From NCBI GenBank assembly GCA_944324705.1, contig CALUXI010000010.1:1-61974 (forward strand): DNA of 61,974 nucleotides, written 5' to 3'. Each line of letters starts with the position of its first letter. Position 1 is the stretch's first letter. The position numbers and the translations under genes are program-made. The stretch is from an uncultured Acholeplasmatales bacterium. Its GTDB lineage: Bacteria; Bacillota_I; Bacilli_A; Acholeplasmatales; Anaeroplasmataceae. A model generated the notes under the pieces. That model did no database searches. It had not been told where the DNA came from and was given only the letters and a program-made list of their open reading frames with translations. Positions 54,206 through 61,974 of the stretch are shown here, in pieces.

Positions 54206-56041
54206 TTGATACATTTGGATATTAATAAAAATGAATTAATATTAAGACAAAAAAAGATAAGAAATTTTTGTATTATTGCTCATATAGATCATGGTAAATC
54301 TACTTTAGCTGATAGAATTTTAGAAATTTGTGACAGTGTTAGTCAAAGAGAAATGCAAGAACAAATATTAGATTCTATGGAACTTGAAAGAGAAAGAGGT
54401 ATAACTATTAAATTAAATGCTGTTGCTTTAAAATATGAAGCTTTAGATGGTCAAATCTATGAATTAAATTTAATAGATACTCCTGGACATGTCGATTTTA
54501 CATATGAAGTTTCACGTAGTCTTGCAGCTTGTGAAGGCGCTATTTTAGTTGTTGATGCTACTCAAGGTGTAGAAGCTCAAACGATTGCGAACGTTTATTT
54601 AGCATTAGATAATAATTTAGAAATTTTACCATTAATTAATAAAATAGATTTACCTTCAGCTGATGTAGAAAAAGCTAAACATGAAATAGAAGATGTTATT
54701 GGTTTACCAGCTGATAATGCTGTTGCTTGTTCAGCTAAAACAGGTTTAGGGGTTAGAGATATATTAGAACAAGTAGTTAAATATATTTCCCCGCCTACAG
54801 GTGATATTTTTGGACCAACTAAAGCCTTAATTTTTGATAGTGCATTTGATCCTTATCGTGGTGTAATCGTTCTTATTTGTGTAAAAGAAGGAATGATAAA
54901 AATCGGCGACACTATTAAATTTATGGCTACTGGGGCCACCTATCAAGTTGTTGAAATAGGTGTACGTACCCCAAAAGAAGTCAAAAGAGATTTTCTAATG
55001 GCTGGTGAAGTTGGTTTTTTAACTGCTAGTATTAAAGATATTAATGATGTTCATGTAGGCGACACTATTACAACTTTATCTAATTTAGCTAATAGTCCCC
55101 TACCAGGTTATAAAAAAATGAACCCTATGGTTTATTGTGGACTTTATCCTATTGATTCAAAACAATATGAAGACTTAAAAGAAGCTTTAGAAAAATTAAA
55201 ACTATCTGATTCATCTTTAGTATATGAACCAGAAACTTCACAAGCTCTAGGTTTTGGCTTTAGAACAGGTTTTTTAGGCCTTTTACATATGGATATAATT
55301 CAAGAAAGAATAGCTAGAGAATTTAATATTGAATTAATAGCTACTGCCCCAAGTGTTTCTTATCATGTCTATTTAACTAATGGTGAAATGCTTATAATTG
55401 ATAACCCAGCTGACTTACCTGAAACAGGACTTATTAGTAGGATAGAAGAACCTTACGTTAAAGCTACAATCATGACTCCTAGTGATTATGTTGGGGCGAT
55501 AATGGATTTATGTCAAAAGAAAAGAGGAACTTTCCTCGATATGCAATATATTGAAGAAACAAGAGTCCTAATTCATTATTCGATGCCACTACTAGAAATA
55601 GTTTATGATTTTTTTGATAAATTAAAAAGTTATACTAAAGGATATGCTAGTCTTGACTATGAATTAGCTGATTATGAACCAAGTAAACTAGTTAGAATGG
55701 ATATTATGTTAAATGGTGATGTAATTGATGCTTTATCAACAATTGTTCATAAGGATTTTGCTTATCAACGCGGTAAAGTATTAGTAGAAAAATTAAAAGA
55801 TATTATTCCACGCCAATTATTTGAAGTTCCAGTTCAAGCCGTTATAAATCATAAAGTTATTGCTCGCTCAGATATTAAAGCCATGCGAAAAGATGTCTTA
55901 GCTAAATGTTATGGTGGAGACATCTCAAGAAAGAAAAAATTATTAGAAAAACAAAAAGAAGGCAAGAAAAAAATGAAAGCTATCGGGTCTGTTGAAGTAC
56001 CACAAGAAGCTTTCCTTGCCATTTTAAAAACTGATGAATAA
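54206..56041 (+). CDS. lepA: Elongation factor 4 (LepA)
   Basis: LepA is a ribosome-associated GTPase that remodels stalled or initiating ribosomes. The 611 residues have G1 [10 protein letters not shown]2 RERGITI, G3 DTPGHVDF, G4 NKID and SAKTG, then the EF-G-like and unique C-terminal domains ([13 protein letters not shown]). The start is TTG 54206 with a weak AAGAAAG upstream. An in-frame ATG at 54191 is separated from it by a TAG, giving a four-codon ORF (see findings). The HIT gene follows 12 bp later. Confidence 0.95.
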   Translation: MIHLDINKNELILRQKKIRNFCIIAHIDHGKSTLADRILEICDSVSQREMQEQILDSMELERERGITIKLNAVALKYEALDGQIYELNLIDTPGHVDFTYEVSRSLAACEGAILVVDATQGVEAQTIANVYLALDNNLEILPLINKIDLPSADVEKAKHEIEDVIGLPADNAVACSAKTGLGVRDILEQVVKYISPPTGDIFGPTKALIFDSAFDPYRGVIVLICVKEGMIKIGDTIKFMATGATYQVVEIGVRTPKEVKRDFLMAGEVGFLTASIKDINDVHVGDTITTLSNLANSPLPGYKKMNPMVYCGLYPIDSKQYEDLKEALEKLKLSDSSLVYEPETSQALGFGFRTGFLGLLHMDIIQERIAREFNIELIATAPSVSYHVYLTNGEMLIIDNPADLPETGLISRIEEPYVKATIMTPSDYVGAIMDLCQKKRGTFLDMQYIEETRVLIHYSMPLLEIVYDFFDKLKSYTKGYASLDYELADYEPSKLVRMDIMLNGDVIDALSTIVHKDFAYQRGKVLVEKLKDIIPRQLFEVPVQAVINHKVIARSDIKAMRKDVLAKCYGGDISRKKKLLEKQKEGKKKMKAIGSVEVPQEAFLAILKTDE

Positions 56042-56053
56042 AAGAGGTATATT

Positions 56054-56485
56054 ATGTTATTAAAAGATTGTCAATACTGTTTAAACAGAGAAGCTATAGA
56101 AAACTTTGGTCGTATAGCTTTTGAAACTGAAACATCCATTATAATTGTATTTAAAGACCAAACTCATAAAGGTAGAATGTGTGTTGCTTACAAAAAAGAT
56201 CATGTTGCTGATATTTGCGATTTAAGTCCAGAAGATAGAATTGCATTTATTAATGATGTTGTAGCTTGCGCTAATGCTATTAAAGAAGTATATCATCCTG
56301 ATAGAGTTAATTATGGTGCTTATGGCGATACTTTAGGACACTTACATTTCCATTTAGTACCAAAATATAAAGATGAATTTGAATGGGGTGGCACTTTCCA
56401 AATGAATTTAGGGAAGGATCACTATGCAAGTGATACTGAACTAGCTGAAGTAGCTAAAAACATTAAAGAACATTTTCATTTATAA
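56054..56485 (+). CDS. HIT-family nucleotide hydrolase
   Basis: The 143-residue protein has the histidine triad in YGDTLGHLHFHLVPKYKDEFEWGG, typical of HinT/Fhit-like enzymes that hydrolyse nucleoside phosphoramidates or dinucleoside polyphosphates. The N-terminal CQYCLNRE is Cys-rich and may bind zinc. RBS AGAGGT precedes ATG 56054. It is likely co-transcribed with lepA and its 3' end overlaps the convergent M20 gene by 23 bp. Confidence 0.92.
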   Translation: MLLKDCQYCLNREAIENFGRIAFETETSIIIVFKDQTHKGRMCVAYKKDHVADICDLSPEDRIAFINDVVACANAIKEVYHPDRVNYGAYGDTLGHLHFHLVPKYKDEFEWGGTFQMNLGKDHYASDTELAEVAKNIKEHFHL

Positions 56486-57599
56486 CTAATTCTAATAAAA
56501 TTTTACTCCCATAATTTATTGTTTCAAATGGCACAATAAAATGAGCATTATGCAAATCATAATAAGTAGCTCCTATGTTTCTAGCTCCAATCCAAGTTAG
56601 ACAAGTAGGGGCTATTTCTTTATAGTAAGCAAAATCTTCACCCAATAAAGAAGGTTCCTTTAGCTCTATAACATTATCTTCCGTTAAAACTTTACCCGCT
56701 GCTTTAAACATCATATTAGCTAACTTAGGTTCATTAAAAACTGGAGGATAAGCATAATGAAAATCAAATTTATAAGTGATACCATATTTCTGGCAAACTC
56801 GATTAATGATATCATCCATTTTTTTATGTAATAAATGTCTAGTTTCTTCCTTAAAACTTCTAGCAGTACCTTTTAAATAAGCCTTATCTCTAATAATATT
56901 CATTGATACACCACTATTAAAATAAGTTGAAGAAACAACAATTAAATCATTTTTTTTCAATTCTTGATATAATTTTTCTAACTCCATAACAATTTCCGAA
57001 CCAGCTAAAATCGGATTTTTACCTCTTTCTGGTGTAGAAGCATGACAGCCAACCCCAGTTAATTCAAGTTCCCATAAATCAGGGGCAGCACAAGCTTCAT
57101 TTAGTTTAATACCAATTTGACCAACATATAATGAAGGGGAAACATGATAAGCAAAAAAGGCATCAATATTTTTAAGCAATGCATCATTTTTTAAATAATA
57201 AGCCCCACCAGGTAATGGTCCTTCCTCAGCAGGTTGGAAAAATAGAACTAAATTGTATTTTAATTTATTTATATTTTCTTTAAACAATTTAGCAGCATAT
57301 AATAAAATTGTCATATGAGCGTCATGTCCACAGGCATGCATATAATCATTGCAACTAGCAAAATCAACCCCAGTTTGTTCTTTAATATTTAAAGCATCCA
57401 TATCTGATCTTAAACCAATAGTTTTACTTTTACCTAAACTTAGACTTGCAATAACAGCTTTACCATCTAAAGCATAATTAACATCATAATCTAAATTTTT
57501 TAAGATATTATAAATATATTTAGCTGTATTGTAAGTATTAAAACCTATTTCTGGGTTTTGGTGTAAATGTTTTCTAACATTAATTAAAAATTCATCCAT
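56463..57599 (-). CDS. M20D-family amidohydrolase
   Basis: This 378-residue enzyme (ATG at 57599, RBS AAAGGAATG; an upstream in-frame TTG is less likely) has the M20D signatures RKHLHQNPEIG, RSDMDAL, HACGHDAHM (metal His/Cys) and FFQPAEEGPLPGG. The family includes hippurate hydrolase, N-acetyl-LL-diaminopimelate and IAA-amino-acid hydrolases, which release amino acids from N-acyl conjugates. It is not controlled by either T-box and is divergent from the methionine operon. Substrate unknown. Confidence 0.92.
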   Translation of the reverse strand: MDEFLINVRKHLHQNPEIGFNTYNTAKYIYNILKNLDYDVNYALDGKAVIASLSLGKSKTIGLRSDMDALNIKEQTGVDFASCNDYMHACGHDAHMTILLYAAKLFKENINKLKYNLVLFFQPAEEGPLPGGAYYLKNDALLKNIDAFFAYHVSPSLYVGQIGIKLNEACAAPDLWELELTGVGCHASTPERGKNPILAGSEIVMELEKLYQELKKNDLIVVSSTYFNSGVSMNIIRDKAYLKGTARSFKEETRHLLHKKMDDIINRVCQKYGITYKFDFHYAYPPVFNEPKLANMMFKAAGKVLTEDNVIELKEPSLLGEDFAYYKEIAPTCLTWIGARNIGATYYDLHNAHFIVPFETINYGSKILLELVINENVL

Positions 57600-57721
57600 A
57601 GTATCATTCCTTTTCAACTTTATAATTATAACATTTATTTTAAAATTCTACTATTAAATAATAATTAAATTTCTAATTAATATTCTAACATTAAAAAATA
57701 TTATAAATATAAAATAAAGAC

Positions 57722-57749
57722 TTGCATTTAATTTAAAAATTTGTATAAT
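57722..57749 (+). promoter_or_regulatory. Promoter of T-box 2
   Basis: TTGCAT (57722-57727), 16 bp, TATAAT (57744-57749); the same boxes and spacing as T-box 1. Confidence 0.75.
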
Positions 57750-57755
57750 TAAAGA

Positions 57756-58000
57756 AACGAAGAAAAGAAGAGTAGTTTAGCTAGTAATTTATAGAGAGTC
57801 TAGGTTTGGTGGAACTAGATAATGAAAACTAAATGAACATGGTCTTGGAGTTATTTAGCCAATATGTAGGTTAAATCGGGATTCGCCTGATATAGCGATA
57901 GAGTATGTTAGTACTTGAAAATAGGTCAATTTGTTATTGATGAATTAAGGTTGGTATCACGGATTATTAAGTCTCGTCCTTTATTGGATGAGGCTTTTTT
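57756..58000 (+). promoter_or_regulatory. T-box riboswitch, methionine (AUG specifier)
   Basis: The leader has Stem I with GTTTGGTGGAAC in its distal loop and the specifier region GAACATGGTCTTGGAG. The codon is ATG at 57839-57841, followed by G. The T-box AAGGTTGGTATCACGG (about 57948-57963) deviates from consensus by one extra U before the UGGU bulge and by AUC in place of ACC. UGGU pairs with an ACCA tRNA end, as expected of tRNA-Met. The terminator CTCGTCC/GGATGAG plus T run lies at about 57973-58000. Uncharged tRNA-Met would induce the downstream operon. Confidence 0.88.
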
Positions 58001-58019
58001 TAATTATAAGGAGGAATAT

Positions 58020-59285
58020 ATGGAATTAAAAGAATTAAGTTATGAAAATAGTCATGAAGAATATCTATTTTTTAAAAATAATTTAGAAAATGAAATGGGA
58101 TTTATTAATGAATATAAAGACTTTAGTTATGATGAATATAAGATAATCGCAATACCCGAACGTCTTAATAGTAAAAAAGGAATTAATTTAAAAGAAAATT
58201 ATGTTTCAAACACTTATTATTTTTTATATGATGATAATAAAATTGTTGGATTATTTAAATTAAGACATTATTTAAATGAAAAATTAAAAAATGGAGCTGG
58301 TCACATAGGTTATTTAATTAATAAAGAATATAGAAATAAAGGTTATGCTACAAAAGGCTTAAAAATATTAATTGAATTAATAAAAAAAGAAAAGTTGATT
58401 AAAGAAGATGAACTATATTTTGAATGTTTTGATAATAATATTCCTTCTATTAAGACAATATTAAAAAATAACGGGTATATTCACCATTATGCAGGTAATA
58501 ATGTATATTTAAGAATACGATTAGATGATTTAAATTTAAATACTATTCCGCTAGTAGAATATGATGAAAATAAAGAAGTATTTTTAGCTGAAGAAGCAAA
58601 AGATTTAATATTTACAAACAAAAGTAAATTAATTATTTGTTATTTTAAAGAGAAACTAGAAGAATTAATTTTTAATAATGAAATAGAGTTATATTACATT
58701 ATGAATGATACTATGACTATTAAACTTTATAAGGATAGAAAAACACCTGATTTATATTATTTAGAAGGTTTAGTTGGTGAACCATTAATTGGTGGTTATT
58801 TAGATCTATTTATTAGGCATGGTTTAACAAAGATATTATTTATAGGTGGGGCGGGAGCTTTAATTAAAACTAACCCTGGTGATGTTTTTATTATTAAAGA
58901 AGCAATTAGAGATGAGGGCTTTTCTTATCATTATTTGAAGCCTTCGAGATATGTTTTAGCTGATGAAAGAATAATAAAATTCTTAGAAAGTGAATTAAAC
59001 AAACAAAATATTAAATATCAATTAGCTAAAACTTGGACCATAGATGCTATTTATAGAGAGACTAAAAGAAAAATAGATTTAAGAAAAAAAGAAGGGGCTA
59101 TGCTAGTTGAAATGGAACAAGCTGGACTAATTGCTTTAACAAAGTTTTATAATGTTAATTATGGGGCATTAATCTATGCTGGCGATGATTTAAGCAGTGA
59201 AAATCATGATTTAAGAGCATGGAAAAGTATCGATATAAGAAAAGAATTATTAAATTTAGCTAGACAAATAATAATTAAAATGTGA
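58020..59285 (+). CDS. GNAT acetyltransferase fused to a nucleoside phosphorylase-like domain
   Basis: From ATG 58020 (RBS AAGGAGG) the protein has 421 residues. An N-terminal GNAT acetyltransferase (about 1-175) has the acetyl-CoA segment GHIGYLINKEYRNKGYATKG. The C-terminal half (about 185-421) is a PNP/UDP-family domain: FIGGAGALIKTNPGDVFI, then VEMEQAGLI (363-371, the Glu-Met-Glu ribose-binding motif) and YAGDDLSS. It is the first gene after the methionine T-box and precedes metN. I infer a role in methionine salvage, for instance phosphorolysis of a methylthio- or adenosyl-nucleoside. The fusion is unusual in my experience. Stop is TGA. Confidence 0.85.
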   Translation: MELKELSYENSHEEYLFFKNNLENEMGFINEYKDFSYDEYKIIAIPERLNSKKGINLKENYVSNTYYFLYDDNKIVGLFKLRHYLNEKLKNGAGHIGYLINKEYRNKGYATKGLKILIELIKKEKLIKEDELYFECFDNNIPSIKTILKNNGYIHHYAGNNVYLRIRLDDLNLNTIPLVEYDENKEVFLAEEAKDLIFTNKSKLIICYFKEKLEELIFNNEIELYYIMNDTMTIKLYKDRKTPDLYYLEGLVGEPLIGGYLDLFIRHGLTKILFIGGAGALIKTNPGDVFIIKEAIRDEGFSYHYLKPSRYVLADERIIKFLESELNKQNIKYQLAKTWTIDAIYRETKRKIDLRKKEGAMLVEMEQAGLIALTKFYNVNYGALIYAGDDLSSENHDLRAWKSIDIRKELLNLARQIIIKM

Positions 59286-59293
59286 GGTAAATT

Positions 59294-60295
59294 ATGAATA
59301 AAAATGAACTATCAAATATTAAAAATTCTAATTGTATAAAATTTGTAAATATCGTTAAAAAATATAGTGATTTAACTGCCTTATCTAATATTAATTTAAG
59401 TATAAATAAAGGAGAAATATTTGGTTTAGTTGGCCCTAGTGGGGCTGGTAAATCTACTTTATTAAGAACTATAAATAAACTTGAAGAAGTTGATAGTGGG
59501 GATATTTTTGTAAATAATTACAAAATAAATGATTTAAAAGGTAAAGATTTAGCTAGTTATCGACAAAAAGTGGCTATGATTTTTCAACATTTTGCTTTAT
59601 TACAAACTCAAAATGTATATAAAAATATTGCTTTACCTTTAGAAGCTAGACATATTAAGAAAAGTGAAATAAAAGAAAGAGTTTTATATTTAGCTAAACT
59701 AGTTGGTTTAGAAGAAAAATTAGATTCTCTTCCAAATACTTTATCTGGAGGTCAGTCACAAAGGGTAGCAATCGCTAGAGCTTTAGCCTTAAATCCTGAA
59801 ATCTTATTATGTGATGAAGCTACCTCAGCCTTAGATCCTAATACTACTATTCAAATATTAGATATCTTAAAAAAAATAAATAAAGAACTAGGAATAACCA
59901 TTGTTTTAGTAACTCATCAAATGGAAGTAGTTAAATATATTTGTAATCGTGTGGCAATTATAAATAAGGGTAAAATAATTGAGACTGGTAATACAGAAGA
60001 TATTTTCTTATATAAAAACAAAGCTCTAGACACATTAATTAATGAAAAACCAGTTTTACCTAATAATGGAAAAAATATTAAATTAATTTTCCCTAAAAAA
60101 AGTGCTAGTGATTCCTTAATAACAAAAATGGCTAGAGAATTAAATATTGACTTTGATATTGCTTGGGGAAAACTCGAAAAATTTGGTGATGATGTATTAG
60201 GTAGTTTAGTTATTAATGTTTTAGATAAAGACTTTCAAAAAGTCTTAGATTATGTTAGTAAAACAGACGTAAAATATGAGGTAATGGAGGGATAA
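59294..60295 (+). CDS. metN: Methionine ABC transporter ATPase MetN
   Basis: A 333-residue ATPase with Walker A GPSGAGKST, Q-loop FQHFALL, signature LSGGQSQR and Walker B ILLCDEATSALD. The C-terminal NIL/ACT-like domain (about 265-333) binds methionine and inhibits uptake when internal methionine is high. It follows the GNAT fusion by 8 bp and precedes the metI-metQ fusion by 1 bp. Expression is controlled by the methionine T-box, in addition to this allosteric site. Confidence 0.96.
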   Translation: MNKNELSNIKNSNCIKFVNIVKKYSDLTALSNINLSINKGEIFGLVGPSGAGKSTLLRTINKLEEVDSGDIFVNNYKINDLKGKDLASYRQKVAMIFQHFALLQTQNVYKNIALPLEARHIKKSEIKERVLYLAKLVGLEEKLDSLPNTLSGGQSQRVAIARALALNPEILLCDEATSALDPNTTIQILDILKKINKELGITIVLVTHQMEVVKYICNRVAIINKGKIIETGNTEDIFLYKNKALDTLINEKPVLPNNGKNIKLIFPKKSASDSLITKMARELNIDFDIAWGKLEKFGDDVLGSLVINVLDKDFQKVLDYVSKTDVKYEVMEG

Positions 60296-60296
60296 T

Positions 60297-61847
60297 ATGG
60301 AGTTTTGGAACAAGTTAAAAGAATATGTAACAGAAGACTTATTTAAATATTTAGGCGAAACCTTAGAGATGGTATTTATTACTGTTTTAATAGCTTTAAT
60401 CTTTGGTTTACTTTTGGGTTTAGTTTTATTTTATACTAATAAATCAAAGAAAAAATGGGTCAAAATCATTTATAAAATACTAGACATAATTGTTGGAATT
60501 GTAAGATCGTTTCCTTTTTATGTATTAATGTTTTTCGTTATACCATTTACAAGAATTGTTATGAATATTTTTACAGGAAAAGCTCAAGCTTTCTCAACTG
60601 AAGCTTTTATTGTCCCTTTAACTTTAGCTGCGATACCATTTTTTGCCAAACTATTTGAAAACAGTTTACAAGAAACTAATAAAAATATTTTAGAAGTTGG
60701 TGAAGCTTTAGGACTTAATAAATTTCAAATCACAACCAAAATAATATTAAAAGAAGCCTTACCATCTATTATTTCCGGAACTACTTTAGCTATTATTACC
60801 TTAATTGGTTATAGTGCAATGGCTGGAGCTGTAGGTGGTGGCGGACTTGGTTTTTTTGCCTATGATAAAGGTTATATAGCTTATGACTTTATAATGATGT
60901 GCTTTGCTGTAGTTACAATTATAATTCTTGTTTTATTAATTCAATTTTTAGGTAATTTATTATATAAACTTGCTAAAAAAGGTGTTTTAACTTATTTAAA
61001 AATAGGAATTGGGATTGGTGTTTTATTGCTAGCCTTTATTATTACTAAAGTTACGGTTTATGCAGTAAATAGAACGGATTTAACCGTTATTAAAGTAGGA
61101 ACTATGAGTCAACCAGGGGAACCGATTATTGAATCGATTACGGATAAAATGGAAGAGTTAGGTTATAAGATTGAAATAGTTATTGAAAGTGAATTTGATC
61201 CTTTAAATAAAGCTTTAGAAGATGGGTCTGTTGATGTTAATTTATTCCAACATGAGCCTTATTTAAATAGCTACAATCAAACTCATGGAACAGATTTATA
61301 TAATGCTTTAACAATGTATGATTGTGTTTATGGAGCTTATAGTTATAAGATTGAGGATATTGATGACTTACGTGGTAGTGAGGAAAAAGTTATCGCAATT
61401 GCTAATGATAGTTCTAACTTAAAAAGATGTTTAGAATTACTTGCAGCTAATGGTATCATTGAATTAACCTCTTATTATGAGAGTATTAGTAGTTATTCAG
61501 CTACAGATATTGACAAATATTACGAAACTTCACCATCATATAGTGGTATAGTTTTAAAACCAATGGCATCTGCTAGCATTGCTGAAGCTTTGAAAGATGA
61601 TACTTGTTATTTAGGAATTGTTAATGCAACGTTTGCCATTCAAGCCAATTTAAGCAATGAAGAATTAATATTTGAAGAAGAAGACCCTGAACATGTAAAT
61701 GCCAATATTTTAGCTTGTCGTGATGAAGATAAAGATTCAAAATGGTTAGAAGATTTAGTTAGTGTTTTAATGAGTGAGGAAACAGCCGATTTTATAAATG
61801 AATATTTTAAGGGTACAATTAAGCCATATTTTGTATCTCATATTTAA
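60297..61847 (+). CDS. Methionine ABC transporter permease-binding protein fusion (MetI-MetQ)
   Basis: The 516-residue protein begins with a MetI permease (about 1-230, five helices, coupling loop EVGEALGLNKFQITTKIILKEALPS). It has a further transmembrane helix (about 234-258) and ends with a complete MetQ/NlpA methionine-binding domain (about 262-516, VIKVGTMSQPGEPIIESI and VNLFQHEPYLNSYN). There is no lipobox; the binding domain is held outside by the last helix. Tethering binding proteins to permeases is a known strategy in cells without an outer membrane. It is the last gene before a terminator. Confidence 0.93.
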   Translation: MEFWNKLKEYVTEDLFKYLGETLEMVFITVLIALIFGLLLGLVLFYTNKSKKKWVKIIYKILDIIVGIVRSFPFYVLMFFVIPFTRIVMNIFTGKAQAFSTEAFIVPLTLAAIPFFAKLFENSLQETNKNILEVGEALGLNKFQITTKIILKEALPSIISGTTLAIITLIGYSAMAGAVGGGGLGFFAYDKGYIAYDFIMMCFAVVTIIILVLLIQFLGNLLYKLAKKGVLTYLKIGIGIGVLLLAFIITKVTVYAVNRTDLTVIKVGTMSQPGEPIIESITDKMEELGYKIEIVIESEFDPLNKALEDGSVDVNLFQHEPYLNSYNQTHGTDLYNALTMYDCVYGAYSYKIEDIDDLRGSEEKVIAIANDSSNLKRCLELLAANGIIELTSYYESISSYSATDIDKYYETSPSYSGIVLKPMASASIAEALKDDTCYLGIVNATFAIQANLSNEELIFEEEDPEHVNANILACRDEDKDSKWLEDLVSVLMSEETADFINEYFKGTIKPYFVSHI

Positions 61848-61867
61848 GCTACTTTGATGTAGCTTTT
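61846..61867 (+). terminator. Terminator of the methionine operon
   Basis: AAGCTAC-TTTGAT-GTAGCTT hairpin with T tail. Confidence 0.8.
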
Positions 61868-61887
61868 AATTTTGTTTAAATTTAAAT

Positions 61888-61967
61888 TATGTTATAACCT
61901 GAGTTTTACAGTTGTTATGCTATAAAGTGAGAAAAATGCTAAAATGCGTATATTTTCTCACTTTTTT
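61888..61967 (+). repeat. 26-nt box plus terminator (copy B)
   Basis: TATGTTATAACCTGAG... (61888-61913) matches 31768-31793 except at three positions. Ten bases later a 12-bp stem AAAGTGAGAAAA (61924-61935) with TTTTCTCACTTT (61953-61964) and a T tail follows. As at copy A, a box is followed at short distance by a terminator hairpin. See findings. Confidence 0.5.
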
Positions 61968-61974
61968 CTTTATT

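Overview
The window is a very AT-rich stretch of a low-GC Firmicutes-type chromosome. It carries two T-box riboswitches, a B-type RNase P RNA, RecU, RarA, RNase J, CoaX and ECF-type transport. UGA is a normal stop (it ends the PfkB kinase and the aldehyde dehydrogenase) and UGG encodes Trp, so the genetic code is standard and the cell is not a code-4 Mycoplasma. The small, transport-dependent gene set and extreme AT bias resemble uncultured gut Bacilli/Mollicutes-related lineages (RF39 or Erysipelotrichia-like); that placement is inference.

Layout. 1-9.9 kb: tRNA-Arg(UCU), recU, a free-standing CBM20-like protein, a catalytically degraded RNase J paralogue, rarA, then the apt-rel-dtd-hypothetical operon. 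9.9-11.3 kb: an IS110-family element whose transposase has an internal deletion, with a structured non-coding stretch upstream that looks like a bridge-RNA locus. 11.3-16.8 kb: rimO-trmL-thioredoxin-reductase-like, ldh-ppa and ychF. 16.8-18.8 kb: a gene remnant, then a probable pantothenate ECF S component coupled to coaX. 18.8-28 kb: lipoprotein, phosphohexomutase, PfkB kinase, DUF3737 beta-helix protein, ATP-grasp ligase, and a tldD-pmbA pair. 28-34.4 kb: a decaying surface/exported-protein island with frameshifted genes, an LRR lipoprotein and its remnant, and a frameshifted cysteine peptidase. 34.4-44.4 kb: tig, lon, pseudouridine synthase, PhoH-like ATPase, pnp, mscS and rnpB. 44.4-48.3 kb: an alcohol/aldehyde dehydrogenase pair and a membrane protein. 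48.3-52.1 kb: a T-box, probably arginine-sensing, controlling an M20 amidohydrolase and an amino-acid ABC transporter. 52.1-54.1 kb: an Old Yellow Enzyme-type reductase broken by three single-base indels. 54.2-57.6 kb: lepA, a HIT protein and a second M20 hydrolase. 57.7-61.9 kb: a methionine T-box controlling a GNAT-nucleoside phosphorylase fusion, metN and a metI-metQ fusion.

How it fits together. The cell appears to import and recycle amino acids and cofactors. Each amino-acid operon is headed by a tRNA-sensing T-box with the same promoter spacing, and each pairs a transporter with a salvage hydrolase or phosphorylase. In T-box 1, the UGGC bulge matches the G discriminator base of the tRNA-Arg encoded in the same window, which supports Arg over Ala. 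In both transporters the solute-binding protein is fused to the permease, in opposite domain orders.

Most noteworthy: the GNAT-phosphorylase fusion under Met T-box control; an oxidoreductase with a thioredoxin-reductase CATC site but no NADPH-binding motifs; the degenerate RNase J; the candidate IS110 bridge RNA; a 26-nt box plus terminator present at 31.8 and 61.9 kb; and many single-base indels, all in accessory genes, while the long housekeeping genes are intact.
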